Source: Methanomethylovorans sp. PtaU1.Bin093
Lineage (GTDB): Archaea; Halobacteriota; Methanosarcinia; Methanosarcinales; Methanosarcinaceae
Length of the DNA stretch: 34,563 bases
Assembly (NCBI RefSeq): GCF_002067275.1
Contig: NZ_MVQX01000049.1
Span: forward strand, 1-34,563
Direction: 5' to 3'
The notes under the pieces were generated by a model, which had not been told where the DNA came from, made no database searches, and was given only the letters and a program-made list of their open reading frames with translations. Positions 8,255 through 16,013 of this stretch are shown in pieces; the first letter of the stretch is position 1, and each line of letters starts with the position of its first letter. Made by a program: the position numbers and the translations under genes.

Positions 8255-9846
8255 TGGTATTGAACACCGCTATTCTGGGGATCACCGTACTTATCTACCT
8301 AATGATAGTTTTCTATCTTGGATGGCTGGGATACAAAAGAACGAAAGCTATAGATGATTATATGGTGGCAGGCAGGAATATACACCCCTATATTCTTGCA
8401 CTGTCATACGGGGCTACCTTCATCAGCACGTCTGCAATAGTGGGTTTTGGAGGCGCTGCAGGTGCCCTTGGAATGGGACTGTTATGGCTCGCCCTTATGA
8501 ACATCGTGGTGGGAATATTCATCGCTTTTGTTATTTTTGGCTCAAGAACACGCAAGATGGGAAAGAACCTACAGGCTGTTACATTCCCTGAACTACTTGG
8601 AAAACGTTTCAATTCGAGGTTCATACAGGGCTTTTCAGGAATTCTGATCGGTATATTCATGCCTCTCTATACAGGAATAGTGCTTATCGGAGGTGCACGT
8701 TTCGTAGAGACCACCCTTGGGATCAACTATGATGTTGCACTGATGATCCTGACCATCATCGTCGCAGCATATGTGATCACCGGAGGGCTCATTGCGGTCA
8801 TGTACACGGATGCTTTGCAGGGCACGCTCATGTTCGTAGGCATGGCGATCTTGCTCGTCTTTACATACGTCAGACTTGGAGGTGTGGTTGAGGCACATCA
8901 GGCCCTGACAAACATAGCATATCTGGTACCTGAAAGTCTTGTAAAGGGAGGCCACATGGGATGGACAGCAATGCCCGAGTTCGGTTCACCTATCTGGTGG
9001 AACCTTGTTTCCACATTGGTGCTTGGTGTGGGAATTGGAGTGCTGGCACAACCGCAGCTTGTGGTAAGGTTCATGACCGTAAAGGATGACAAAGCTCTTA
9101 ACAGAGCTGTTTTCGTCGGAGGTCCGTTCATTCTGATGATGACGGGTGTAGCCTTCACGGTCGGTGCACTGTCAAACGCATATTTCTTCCAGAAAAAGGA
9201 TATGATATCACTGGCAGTCGCCGGAGGGAACACGGACCTTATCATCCCGGAGTTCATCAATAGTGCTATGCCCGAGATGTTCGTTGTTCTTTTTATGCTC
9301 GTACTGCTTGCAGCAGCCATGTCCACTCTTAGTTCCCAGTACCATACCATGGGCACTGCGATAGGACATGATTTTTACAGACAGTACATAAAAAAAGGAA
9401 AGATCAGCCATACTGTCGATGTCACAAAAATCGGTATCGCCCTAACCATCCTTGCAAGCGTGGTGCTGGCTTATGTTCTACCTATTAGTATCATAGCCCC
9501 TGCAACATCAATATTCTTCGGATTGTGTGCTGCAGCCTTTTTACCCATGTACATCGGAGCCATATTCTGGAAACGTATGACAAAAGAAGGAGCAATCGCC
9601 AGTATGCTGGTAGGCACCTTCAGCAGTCTCAGCTGGCTTGCATTCGTACATGCAAAAGAAGCAGCGCCGCTTGGTATAAGTCAGGCGCTCTTCGGTAAGG
9701 CAACCTTGCTTACAGGCACATGGACAGTAGTAGACCCTATACTGGTGGCCACACCCCTTGCTATGCTTACAGGCATTGTAGTTAGCCTATTTACAAGCCC
9801 TATAGCCAAAGAACACCTGGAAAAGTGTTTTTATAAAATTAGGTGA
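8254..9846 (+). CDS. Sodium:solute symporter (SSS family) 2
   Basis: 530 residues, with the same membrane topology and signatures as the first copy (IDDYMVAGRNIHP, LSYGATFISTSAIVGFGG, AAAMSTLSS). The start is well supported by GGAGGTG placed 5 nt before the ATG. Divergence from copy 1 is spread along the protein, including regions such as FFQKKDM versus FINTRGM in a loop, so the two may differ in substrate or affinity. Copy 2 ends with a more basic tail (KCFYKIR). The pair arose by tandem duplication of the whole operon, promoter included. Confidence 0.9.
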   Translation: MVLNTAILGITVLIYLMIVFYLGWLGYKRTKAIDDYMVAGRNIHPYILALSYGATFISTSAIVGFGGAAGALGMGLLWLALMNIVVGIFIAFVIFGSRTRKMGKNLQAVTFPELLGKRFNSRFIQGFSGILIGIFMPLYTGIVLIGGARFVETTLGINYDVALMILTIIVAAYVITGGLIAVMYTDALQGTLMFVGMAILLVFTYVRLGGVVEAHQALTNIAYLVPESLVKGGHMGWTAMPEFGSPIWWNLVSTLVLGVGIGVLAQPQLVVRFMTVKDDKALNRAVFVGGPFILMMTGVAFTVGALSNAYFFQKKDMISLAVAGGNTDLIIPEFINSAMPEMFVVLFMLVLLAAAMSTLSSQYHTMGTAIGHDFYRQYIKKGKISHTVDVTKIGIALTILASVVLAYVLPISIIAPATSIFFGLCAAAFLPMYIGAIFWKRMTKEGAIASMLVGTFSSLSWLAFVHAKEAAPLGISQALFGKATLLTGTWTVVDPILVATPLAMLTGIVVSLFTSPIAKEHLEKCFYKIR

Positions 9847-9885
9847 TATGGAGAGCAACCATATCATTGATTTCCTTTTTTAAAC
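9845..9885 (+). terminator. Terminator of symporter operon 2
   Basis: GATATGG (9845-9851) and CCATATC (9859-9865) pair around AGAGCAA, and a TTTCCTTTTTT stretch follows shortly after. The remaining bases to 10080 hold no gene I can support. Confidence 0.55.
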
Positions 9886-10080
9886 TGTACATGCTCCGAT
9901 CGAAAAAGAAGAGCTCAACACATAGATCGAGATCATGCGCAACACTATGCCTTGAATAAGGCAAAAGCCGTATGACGAGAACTAGAGGGGATATAGAGAA
10001 TAATGATGTTCGACTTTTGCCATCTTATCTTCGGTATTAATTATATATAAACGTGCTCCTCATCCATCTATCAATTGACC

Positions 10081-10773
10081 TTACAGATCCAATACGTCTC
10101 CTATATTCATTATCAACACTTCAGTGTCACACAGGTCCCTGACTTTGTGCACGAAATCCAGGGGATCTTGTGAGATCACATCAAATGTGTTATAATGCAT
10201 GGGTATTGCAATTTTGGGACGGATAAAGTCCACGGCCCTGGCTGCATCATCCGGGTCCATTGTATACCTGCCTCCTATGGGCAACAACGCCACATCCGGC
10301 CTATACACATCCCCTATAAGCCGCATATCTGTGAAAAGACCAGTATCCCCTGCATGATAGATGGAACATCCATTGACCTGCAGGATGAATCCTGCAGCTC
10401 TGCCTGCGTACAACCTTAACCCTGCATGGGACACGGATGAAGAATGATTGGCATCTGTCATCACCACTGACATGTCATTGACCTTCATCCTGCCTCCTAT
10501 ATTCATGCCTTCGGCCATCACTTTCTGAGATTTAAGATAATTAGCCAGTTCATGTACCGTAATAACCCTGCATCCTGTCCTTTGTGCGATCCCAATGGTA
10601 TCTCCCAGATGGTCATAATGACCATGGGTCACAAGTATGATGTCCGGCCCCATGTCTTCCGGAACCAGCTTTGCTTTGGGATTACCCCTGAAAAAAGGGT
10701 CAATAAGCACATTAAAGCTAGCCCTTATTTCAAAACAAGCATGACCGTGCCATATCAATTGGATCCCATACAT
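10081..10773 (-). CDS. Metallo-beta-lactamase-fold hydrolase (UPF0173 type)
   Basis: 230 residues from the ATG at 10773; upstream ATG/TTG codons exist but the family usually starts at MxIxxxGHA-type sequence. It has GHACFEI (about 10-16), an early DP, the metal motif THGHYDHLGD (about 50-59, HxHxDH), a further His in DANHSS, HAGDTGLF (about 140-147) and a late MHYNTF His. All the metal-binding residues of the fold appear present. The substrate is unknown; UPF0173 proteins are annotated as metal-dependent hydrolases. It is divergent from the DUF2117 gene, with about 78 bp between starts. Confidence 0.88.
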   Translation of the reverse strand: MYGIQLIWHGHACFEIRASFNVLIDPFFRGNPKAKLVPEDMGPDIILVTHGHYDHLGDTIGIAQRTGCRVITVHELANYLKSQKVMAEGMNIGGRMKVNDMSVVMTDANHSSSVSHAGLRLYAGRAAGFILQVNGCSIYHAGDTGLFTDMRLIGDVYRPDVALLPIGGRYTMDPDDAARAVDFIRPKIAIPMHYNTFDVISQDPLDFVHKVRDLCDTEVLIMNIGDVLDL

Positions 10774-10851
10774 AGAACAATAGAGCATGTACCCAGACAA
10801 ATAATTTCCGTGCGGGATCGTTATTATGTAGAACCGATATTATGGAAGGTT

Positions 10852-12006
10852 ATGAAGATTGGACTTGTGATACATGGTCCGGAGGCAGTTGATTCAGGAC
10901 AGGCCCGTAAGATCATCGAGATATTAAGCACAAAAGGAAATGTTACGGCCATGATCGCAGGCACAATGGGCAAGACCGCTGTCATAGACGCACACATGGA
11001 AAATGTAATTGACATCATTAGAAGCCTCAGGCCGAGCGAATGCATAGAAGAGTGCATTGACACACAAGATGTGATCTACCTGCTGAACCATGGAAAGAAC
11101 ATGGAAACAGGAATAGCATTTGCAGGCATGGTCATTTCTCATCTTAGGAGGAAAGATGAAAAGCCCATTGTGCACATAGAAAGGCCAGGTAGTTCGGATG
11201 GTGCTGTCATCCCCTGGAACGATCTTGCCAAAGAATATGCCAAAGCCATTGCCAGCGAACTTGACCTACCTATGATCACAACTGCAGGGAGGGAAAAGGA
11301 AACAACGCTAGAAATTGAGGGGTCGCGCGTTGTAAGACGCTTAACTGGAGTGTGTCCTGGAGAAAAAATACTTGTCAATGGTATAGTAGTGGGCTCTGCA
11401 ATGTCTTTTGATGTAAGCATTGTTGCGGAAAGCGGCTACATTACCCAGATAGAAGGGGGCAAAATGAAGGAGCATGGTGTGGAAAAACTGCATGATTATG
11501 AACAACACGCTCCTATTGACCTGACGACAGCCTGGGTGAAAAGTGGCAGGCTGCGCTCTGATAATTTTAACGCGCGCACTTTACTATCTTCTGAACTTGA
11601 CCTCTTCATGGGCAACAGAGAAAAAAAGAGTTGCAGCAAGGGAATAAATGCGGTCATAATAGATCATGAGGCAGAAAAAGCATTTGACATCGTACCTGGC
11701 GCAGATGTTGCCGTAACCATAGGTGATGATACCACGATCCTTGCAGCAGACATTTTATATAGGCTTGGCATACCGATCATAGGAATAACCGATGGAGATT
11801 CGGACGGAATATCTCATCGAACGCACATATTTCCAGGTTCAATGATCATGAGATTAATACCAGATAGCGATGACGTGATAGGCAAAAAAGTACTTTCGAA
11901 CGTGTTCATGCATAAAAAGACCATGAACTTCAAAAGCCTGGAAGAGTTGAAAGATATGATCACATGTCAGGCGTTTGATGCCATTAAATATATAAAGGAA
12001 TATTAA
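10852..12006 (+). CDS. DUF2117 family protein
   Basis: 384 residues from ATG 10852; the frame is open further upstream but that part overlaps the divergent hydrolase gene and is not plausible. GGAAGG lies just upstream. The protein begins MKIGLVIHGPEAVDSGQA and has a Rossmann-like N-terminal region, a central domain (about 150-220) and a C-terminal part with GADVAVTIGDDTTILAADIL and GIPIIGITDGDSDGI. I recognise it as the DUF2117 type conserved in methanogens, whose function is not established. The repeated Asp-rich loops suggest nucleotide or metal binding, which is inference. Confidence 0.78.
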   Translation: MKIGLVIHGPEAVDSGQARKIIEILSTKGNVTAMIAGTMGKTAVIDAHMENVIDIIRSLRPSECIEECIDTQDVIYLLNHGKNMETGIAFAGMVISHLRRKDEKPIVHIERPGSSDGAVIPWNDLAKEYAKAIASELDLPMITTAGREKETTLEIEGSRVVRRLTGVCPGEKILVNGIVVGSAMSFDVSIVAESGYITQIEGGKMKEHGVEKLHDYEQHAPIDLTTAWVKSGRLRSDNFNARTLLSSELDLFMGNREKKSCSKGINAVIIDHEAEKAFDIVPGADVAVTIGDDTTILAADILYRLGIPIIGITDGDSDGISHRTHIFPGSMIMRLIPDSDDVIGKKVLSNVFMHKKTMNFKSLEELKDMITCQAFDAIKYIKEY

Positions 12007-12036
12007 ATATCCTGTCCTTCAAAAAGTCCGGCTATA

Positions 12037-12050
12037 AAAGTTTAAATATA
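12037..12050 (+). promoter_or_regulatory. BRE/TATA promoter of the wHTH regulator gene
   Basis: AAAGTTTAAATATA fits an archaeal BRE plus TATA box. It lies 65 bp before the regulator ATG, leaving room for a leader of about 40 nt that ends in AAGGGGTT as ribosome site. Confidence 0.6.
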
Positions 12051-12114
12051 ATAATGTGCATACTATGAATTAGATCTCACAGAAGAGATACAACATAGAA
12101 TAAGGGGTTATTTT

Positions 12115-12498
12115 ATGAAGGACTTTGAAGTAAAAATATTGGACGACACCGACTATCGGTTCATAGATGCACTGAAGAACCTGGGAATGTCAAGGAACGT
12201 TGCTACAACGCTGACATACCTTTCAAATGTAAGAGAGGCTTCATCCCAGGAGATAGAAATGAGTACGGGCCTAAGACAGCCTGAAGTAAGTGTGGCAATG
12301 AGACAGATGCGCGAAAAGCACTGGATCAGTGTTCACAATAAGAAAGCTGTTGGAAAAGGCAGACCAACGAAGATCTATACCCTTAATGCTCCTATCGAAG
12401 AGATAATCAAGCACTATGAGGAAAAGATCATAGAAGATACGAAGACCACAATGATAGCCATCAAGAAGCTGAAGACAATAAGCAAAGGGATGGAGTGA
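12115..12498 (+). CDS. Winged-helix transcriptional regulator (ArsR/TrmB-like)
   Basis: 127 residues. The segment from about residue 25 to 85 is a winged helix: NVATTLTYLSNVREASSQEIE, then a recognition helix RQPEVSVAMRQMREK, then a basic wing with VGKGRPTKIYTLN. The C-terminal 35 residues are a Lys/Glu helix likely for dimerisation. It resembles small archaeal ArsR/TrmB regulators that bind promoter DNA. The target is unknown; it may regulate itself or the surface-protein gene downstream. It has its own promoter. Confidence 0.83.
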   Translation: MKDFEVKILDDTDYRFIDALKNLGMSRNVATTLTYLSNVREASSQEIEMSTGLRQPEVSVAMRQMREKHWISVHNKKAVGKGRPTKIYTLNAPIEEIIKHYEEKIIEDTKTTMIAIKKLKTISKGME

Positions 12499-12556
12499 TT
12501 TTTGCCCCTCCGACCCAGGCATTTTTACTGGGACCACAATGCTGACGGTCTTCATT

Positions 12557-12599
12557 GAAGGACGTGTAAACAGTCTTCTTTTAGTTGTTTGCGTCCTTC
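12557..12599. repeat. Long hairpin downstream of the regulator gene
   Basis: GAAGGACG (12557-12564) pairs with CGTCCTTC (12592-12599), and inside it AAACA pairs with TGTTT across a small bulge, leaving a loop of about 12 nt. It lies 59 bp after the regulator stop. It is a candidate terminator or structured RNA. The gap 12600-12712 otherwise shows nothing. Confidence 0.5.
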
Positions 12600-12715
12600 C
12601 ATAGGTCTTTTAAACTACTTTTTTCATAACGCTTTTATCACGATCATTTGCTTGATATTGGCTTATTTTGCTCGATACTATTTCTGCTTCTTCAGCAAGT
12701 TCACCGTTTATGCGC

Positions 12716-12726
12716 CTATATAAATA
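12716..12726 (+). promoter_or_regulatory. TATA box of the FnIII-repeat protein gene
   Basis: CTATATAAATA lies in an A+T-rich run about 77 bp before the proposed start at 12793. A second run of TATA-like sequence follows at 12731-12760. Confidence 0.5.
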
Positions 12727-12780
12727 CATTTATTTTATATATTTTAAAATATAATAATTATCATATGATGTTGTTCATAT

Positions 12781-12795
12781 GGAGGTGCCACTATT
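12781..12795 (+). promoter_or_regulatory. Strong Shine-Dalgarno followed by an ATT start candidate
   Basis: GGAGGTG (12781-12787) is a seven-base match to the archaeal anti-SD. At the 5-nt spacing used by several ATG genes in this window stands ATT (12793-12795), in frame with the surface protein. No in-frame ATG exists in this stretch, and the frame is closed by a TGA at 12766. The ATG at 12779 is in another frame and stops after ten codons. Confidence 0.55.
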
Positions 12796-15315
12796 AGATC
12801 ATCTGATGTAGTTTCCAAGTCCTCAGGCACTAGCAATAAAGTATTCTTTGTTAGCCTGGAATCCTGTAAAAACATTGCTTTTGCAGTGATATTGTTTCTG
12901 ACCGTAAGCGCATTTACAGCAAATGCAGACCCCATGCTTAACGATACAACGCCACCGGCGTCTGTAACGAACCTTACGGAAACTAATGTGGGTACACAAT
13001 GGATATACTGGAACTGGACGAATCCGGATGACGCGGACTTCAGTCATGTGATGGTTTACCTCAACTCACAATTTGTCACAAATACATCCCAGAGCTTTCA
13101 TAGCGCAACTGGGCTGATAGAAGGGACAACATATACTTTAAGCACCAGAACTGCAGACACTAACGGCAACATTAATTCTACATGGGTCAACGATTCGGCA
13201 ACAACTGCCACACCGGCAGACACAACGCCACCGGCATCAGTAACTCATCTGAGTGAAACAGGGACAGGAACACAATGGATACAATGGGAATGGACGGAGC
13301 CGGATGACCCAGACTTCAGTCACTTAATGGTTTACCTCAACTCAGCATTCATAGCAAATATATCTCAGAGTTTTTATAACGCAACTCACCTGATAGAAGG
13401 AGCAACATATAATATAGGCATCAGAACAGTGGATACTAACGGGAACATTAATTCTACATGGGTCAACGATTCAGCGACAACTGCCACACCGGCAGATACA
13501 ACACCACCTGCGCCAGTAACAAATCTGAGAGAAACAGGGACAGGAACACAATGGATACAATGGGAATGGACGGAGCCGGATGACGCGGACTTCAGTCACG
13601 TAATGGTTTACCTCAACTCAGTATTTATCACAAATACATCTCAAAGTTTTTATAACGCAACTGGTCTGACAGAAGGAGCAACATATAATATAGGCATCAG
13701 AACAGTGGACACTAACGGCAACATTAATTCTACATGGGTCAACGATTCAGCGACAACTGCCACACCGGCAGATACAACGCCACCGGCATCAGTAACTCAT
13801 CTGAGAGAAACAGGGACAGGAACACAATGGATACAATGGGAATGGACGGAGCCGGATGACGCGGACTTCAGTCACGTAATGGTTTACCTCAACTCAGTAT
13901 TTATCACAAATACATCTCAAAGCTTTTATAACGCAACCGGTCTGACAGAAGGAACGACATATACCATAAGCATCAGAACAGTGGATACTAACGGGAACAT
14001 TAATTCTACATGGGTCAACGATTCGGCAACAACTGCCACACCGGCAGACACAACGCCACCGGCATCAGTAACTCATCTGAGGGAAACAGGGACAGGAACA
14101 CAATGGATAAAATGGGAATGGACAGAGCCGGACGACACGGACTTCAGTCACGTGATGGTTTACCTCAACTCCGTATTTATCACAAATACATCTCAAAGCT
14201 TTTATAACGCAACTGGTCTGACAGAAGGAACGACATATACCATAAGCACCAGAACAGTGGATACTAACGGCAACATCGGTCCATCATCGATAAGTGATCT
14301 GGCTACTACAGCGATGCTGCCTGAGATAACCAGTTTTTCTGGAACTAATATCACTAAAACTTCAATCACTCTGATATGGGAAGCTTCCGGGAACACCGAT
14401 AGGGTGCAGATAAGTCGGAATGGTGCAGTCCTTGCTAATGTGAGTGACCCGTCCTCCTACATAGACAGCGGTCTAAGCAGTGGTACGACCTATACCTATA
14501 CCCTTATCCCATATAATGAAGATGGACTGGCAGGTAATTCAGTAAGCGATAGATTTACAACCATATCCGGGAGCAGTGGTGGCGGAGGAAGTAGCAGAAG
14601 CAGCAGTGGAGGAGGCGGGGGAGCAGCCTCTGTTGAGGACTTCTCAAACCTTGCATTGAAAGAAATTGACAGCAAATACCTAAGAATGAATGCCAATGTG
14701 ATATATGAATTCACAGCTGAGAACAATCCAATACGATCCATCAGCTTATATTCATTTAAGAATTCCGGAGAGATCACATCCACTATAGAAGTACTAAACA
14801 GCCGGTCAAAGCTGGTCGATACCACCCCTGAAAAGCTCATATATAGATATATCAATATCTGGGTAGGTAAGACGGGATTCGCCACAGCATCTAACATTAA
14901 GGATGCACGGATAAAGTTCAGAGTAAACAGTGACTGGATCCGGCAGATGGGTGTGAACCCATCGGACATCAGGCTGCTAAGATATAATGGGACAGCATGG
15001 GAAGTGTTGCCCACAGTCTTCGAAAGCAATACAACGGATTATGCCATATTCGAGTCTCAGACCCCGGGTTTCTCTCCTTTTGTGATCACTGCTGAAAAAG
15101 TAACTGCTACATCTGTTATTGCTGATACACCAGCCATTCAGAGTGAGCAGAAGGCCGAAAATACCGATACGAACACTCCACTCGAGAAAGCAGAGGATGT
15201 AAGTCTGGAGAAAAGGCAGCCTGAAAATTCCAGGGTATGGACATTCATCGTTGTCCTCATATTGATAGGAGTGCTTGCGGTAGGGTATGAATATTTGAAA
15301 AAACAGGATGCATAA
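12793..15315 (+). CDS. Surface protein: FnIII-like repeats and PGF-pre-PGF domain
   Basis: 840 residues if started at ATT 12793. The conventional alternative is GTG 12886, which lacks a ribosome site and leaves a signal peptide without its basic region. Order: signal peptide ending TANA-D (cleavage near residue 45); five tandem 92-residue FnIII-like repeats (about 51-510), each with DTTPPA, TGTQWIxWEWTEPDD, NSTWVNDSATTATPA and many N-x-S/T sites; a sixth, diverged FnIII (about 511-595); a Gly/Ser linker; a PGF-pre-PGF domain (about 620-775) typical of methanogen surface proteins; a Thr/Glu-rich stalk; and a C-terminal membrane helix (VWTFIVVLILIGVLAVGYEY) with KK after it. It is a membrane-anchored, probably glycosylated cell-surface protein, perhaps for adhesion or binding polymers. 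Repeats 2-5 are almost identical. Confidence 0.85.
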   Translation: MRSSDVVSKSSGTSNKVFFVSLESCKNIAFAVILFLTVSAFTANADPMLNDTTPPASVTNLTETNVGTQWIYWNWTNPDDADFSHVMVYLNSQFVTNTSQSFHSATGLIEGTTYTLSTRTADTNGNINSTWVNDSATTATPADTTPPASVTHLSETGTGTQWIQWEWTEPDDPDFSHLMVYLNSAFIANISQSFYNATHLIEGATYNIGIRTVDTNGNINSTWVNDSATTATPADTTPPAPVTNLRETGTGTQWIQWEWTEPDDADFSHVMVYLNSVFITNTSQSFYNATGLTEGATYNIGIRTVDTNGNINSTWVNDSATTATPADTTPPASVTHLRETGTGTQWIQWEWTEPDDADFSHVMVYLNSVFITNTSQSFYNATGLTEGTTYTISIRTVDTNGNINSTWVNDSATTATPADTTPPASVTHLRETGTGTQWIKWEWTEPDDTDFSHVMVYLNSVFITNTSQSFYNATGLTEGTTYTISTRTVDTNGNIGPSSISDLATTAMLPEITSFSGTNITKTSITLIWEASGNTDRVQISRNGAVLANVSDPSSYIDSGLSSGTTYTYTLIPYNEDGLAGNSVSDRFTTISGSSGGGGSSRSSSGGGGGAASVEDFSNLALKEIDSKYLRMNANVIYEFTAENNPIRSISLYSFKNSGEITSTIEVLNSRSKLVDTTPEKLIYRYINIWVGKTGFATASNIKDARIKFRVNSDWIRQMGVNPSDIRLLRYNGTAWEVLPTVFESNTTDYAIFESQTPGFSPFVITAEKVTATSVIADTPAIQSEQKAENTDTNTPLEKAEDVSLEKRQPENSRVWTFIVVLILIGVLAVGYEYLKKQDA
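12943..14322 (+). repeat. Five tandem 276-bp repeats
   Basis: The units begin at 12943, 13219, 13495, 13771 and 14047, each exactly 276 bp (92 codons) with no indels. Units 2 to 5 are near identical at the DNA level, while the first is more diverged and the last changes in its final 40 bases. This pattern points to recent duplication or ongoing gene conversion within the coding sequence. Confidence 0.92.
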
Positions 15316-15400
15316 ATATGTTAAATCTGATCTGCATTGGAGACAAATGATAGAAACTTACTCATGAACAGATAATACCTGCAATCACATCTGAAAAAAT

Positions 15401-15439
15401 AATTGGATTGACCCTCTTGCGAGGACAAACAATCCAATT
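15401..15439. terminator. Hairpin between convergent genes
   Basis: AATTGGATTG (15401-15410) and CAATCCAATT (15430-15439) pair perfectly, with a smaller CCTC/GAGG pairing inside the loop. It lies between the stop of the surface protein and the stop of the ubiquitin-like gene, so it likely serves both strands. Confidence 0.6.
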
Positions 15440-15681
15440 TACCCTTTTGATGTTATTTTTAGAATGGACAAGTTGCCTGGACTGGCAACCCCATCAGATG
15501 GGACTAGTTCCCCATCCTTAAACAGAAGTACTGTTTCTTGATTGATCCTGAGCTCCCTGAGCACATCCTCGTATTTAGTTCCGCTAAGAAATGCCATGGT
15601 TTTTGGCGGTTCTTCTGACGGTTCCACAGATATACGAAGAGATACCGTAGAAGAGATGTGCTCACTCCTCGAAATCTTCAC
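15439..15681 (-). CDS. Ubiquitin-like MoaD/ThiS/SAMP-type protein
   Basis: 80 residues from GTG 15681, or 72 residues if it starts at ATC 15657. The core VSLRISVEPSEEPPKTMAFL, then KYEDVLRELRINQETVLLFKDG, then LSILKITSKG follows the beta-grasp order of MoaD/ThiS and archaeal ubiquitin-like modifiers: two strands, helix, strand with the FKDGELVP turn, last strand. Those families usually end in Gly-Gly; here the end is Lys-Gly, so activation by an E1 enzyme is uncertain. It could be a sulfur carrier, a protein modifier or a family member with another job. It partly overlaps the 47-residue gene upstream, suggesting coupled translation. Confidence 0.66.
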   Translation of the reverse strand: MKISRSEHISSTVSLRISVEPSEEPPKTMAFLSGTKYEDVLRELRINQETVLLFKDGELVPSDGVASPGNLSILKITSKG

Positions 15682-15805
15682 CGCCTGGAAATTCTACCAG
15701 CTCTTCTTTGAGCTCTGAGAGGTTATCTTGTATTAGCTTGGATTCCAATTCCTCATTTTTCTTTTCGCCCTTTCTTTCGTAATTTCGCTTTAGGAATTTT
15801 GACAT
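15662..15805 (-). CDS. 47-aa protein coupled to the ubiquitin-like gene
   Basis: Starts at ATG 15805 with GAGGTG about 6 nt upstream and ends TGA 15662. It begins MSKFLKRNYERKGEKKNEEL, a basic start, then a Lys/Glu helix and an acidic end (FPGGEDFEE). The end codons GAG GAG TGA form a possible ribosome site for the next gene. No family is recognised; it may be a partner or regulator of the ubiquitin-like protein. A+T-rich promoter sequence lies in 15810-15930. Confidence 0.55.
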   Translation of the reverse strand: MSKFLKRNYERKGEKKNEELESKLIQDNLSELKEELVEFPGGEDFEE

Positions 15806-16013
15806 ACAATGCACCTCAATTTACATCTGCTACAATCACTATTAACCTTTTCGCAATGAATGCTTTATTATACTCTGGACAGAACACAGGGATTTATAGA
15901 TGAAAAGATCAAACAGTAAAATATAATAACTACATAAGCATACGCCTGAAAGCATACAGAAAAGGAGAATGATCGCAAACTGTGGCTGACATCAACTATA
16001 ATGCAGGGAAAAT

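Noticed and set aside
12943..14322. Regular repeats as a CRISPR array or mobile elements
   Set aside because: The repeats are 276 bp, contiguous, without spacers, and lie in one reading frame of a surface protein.
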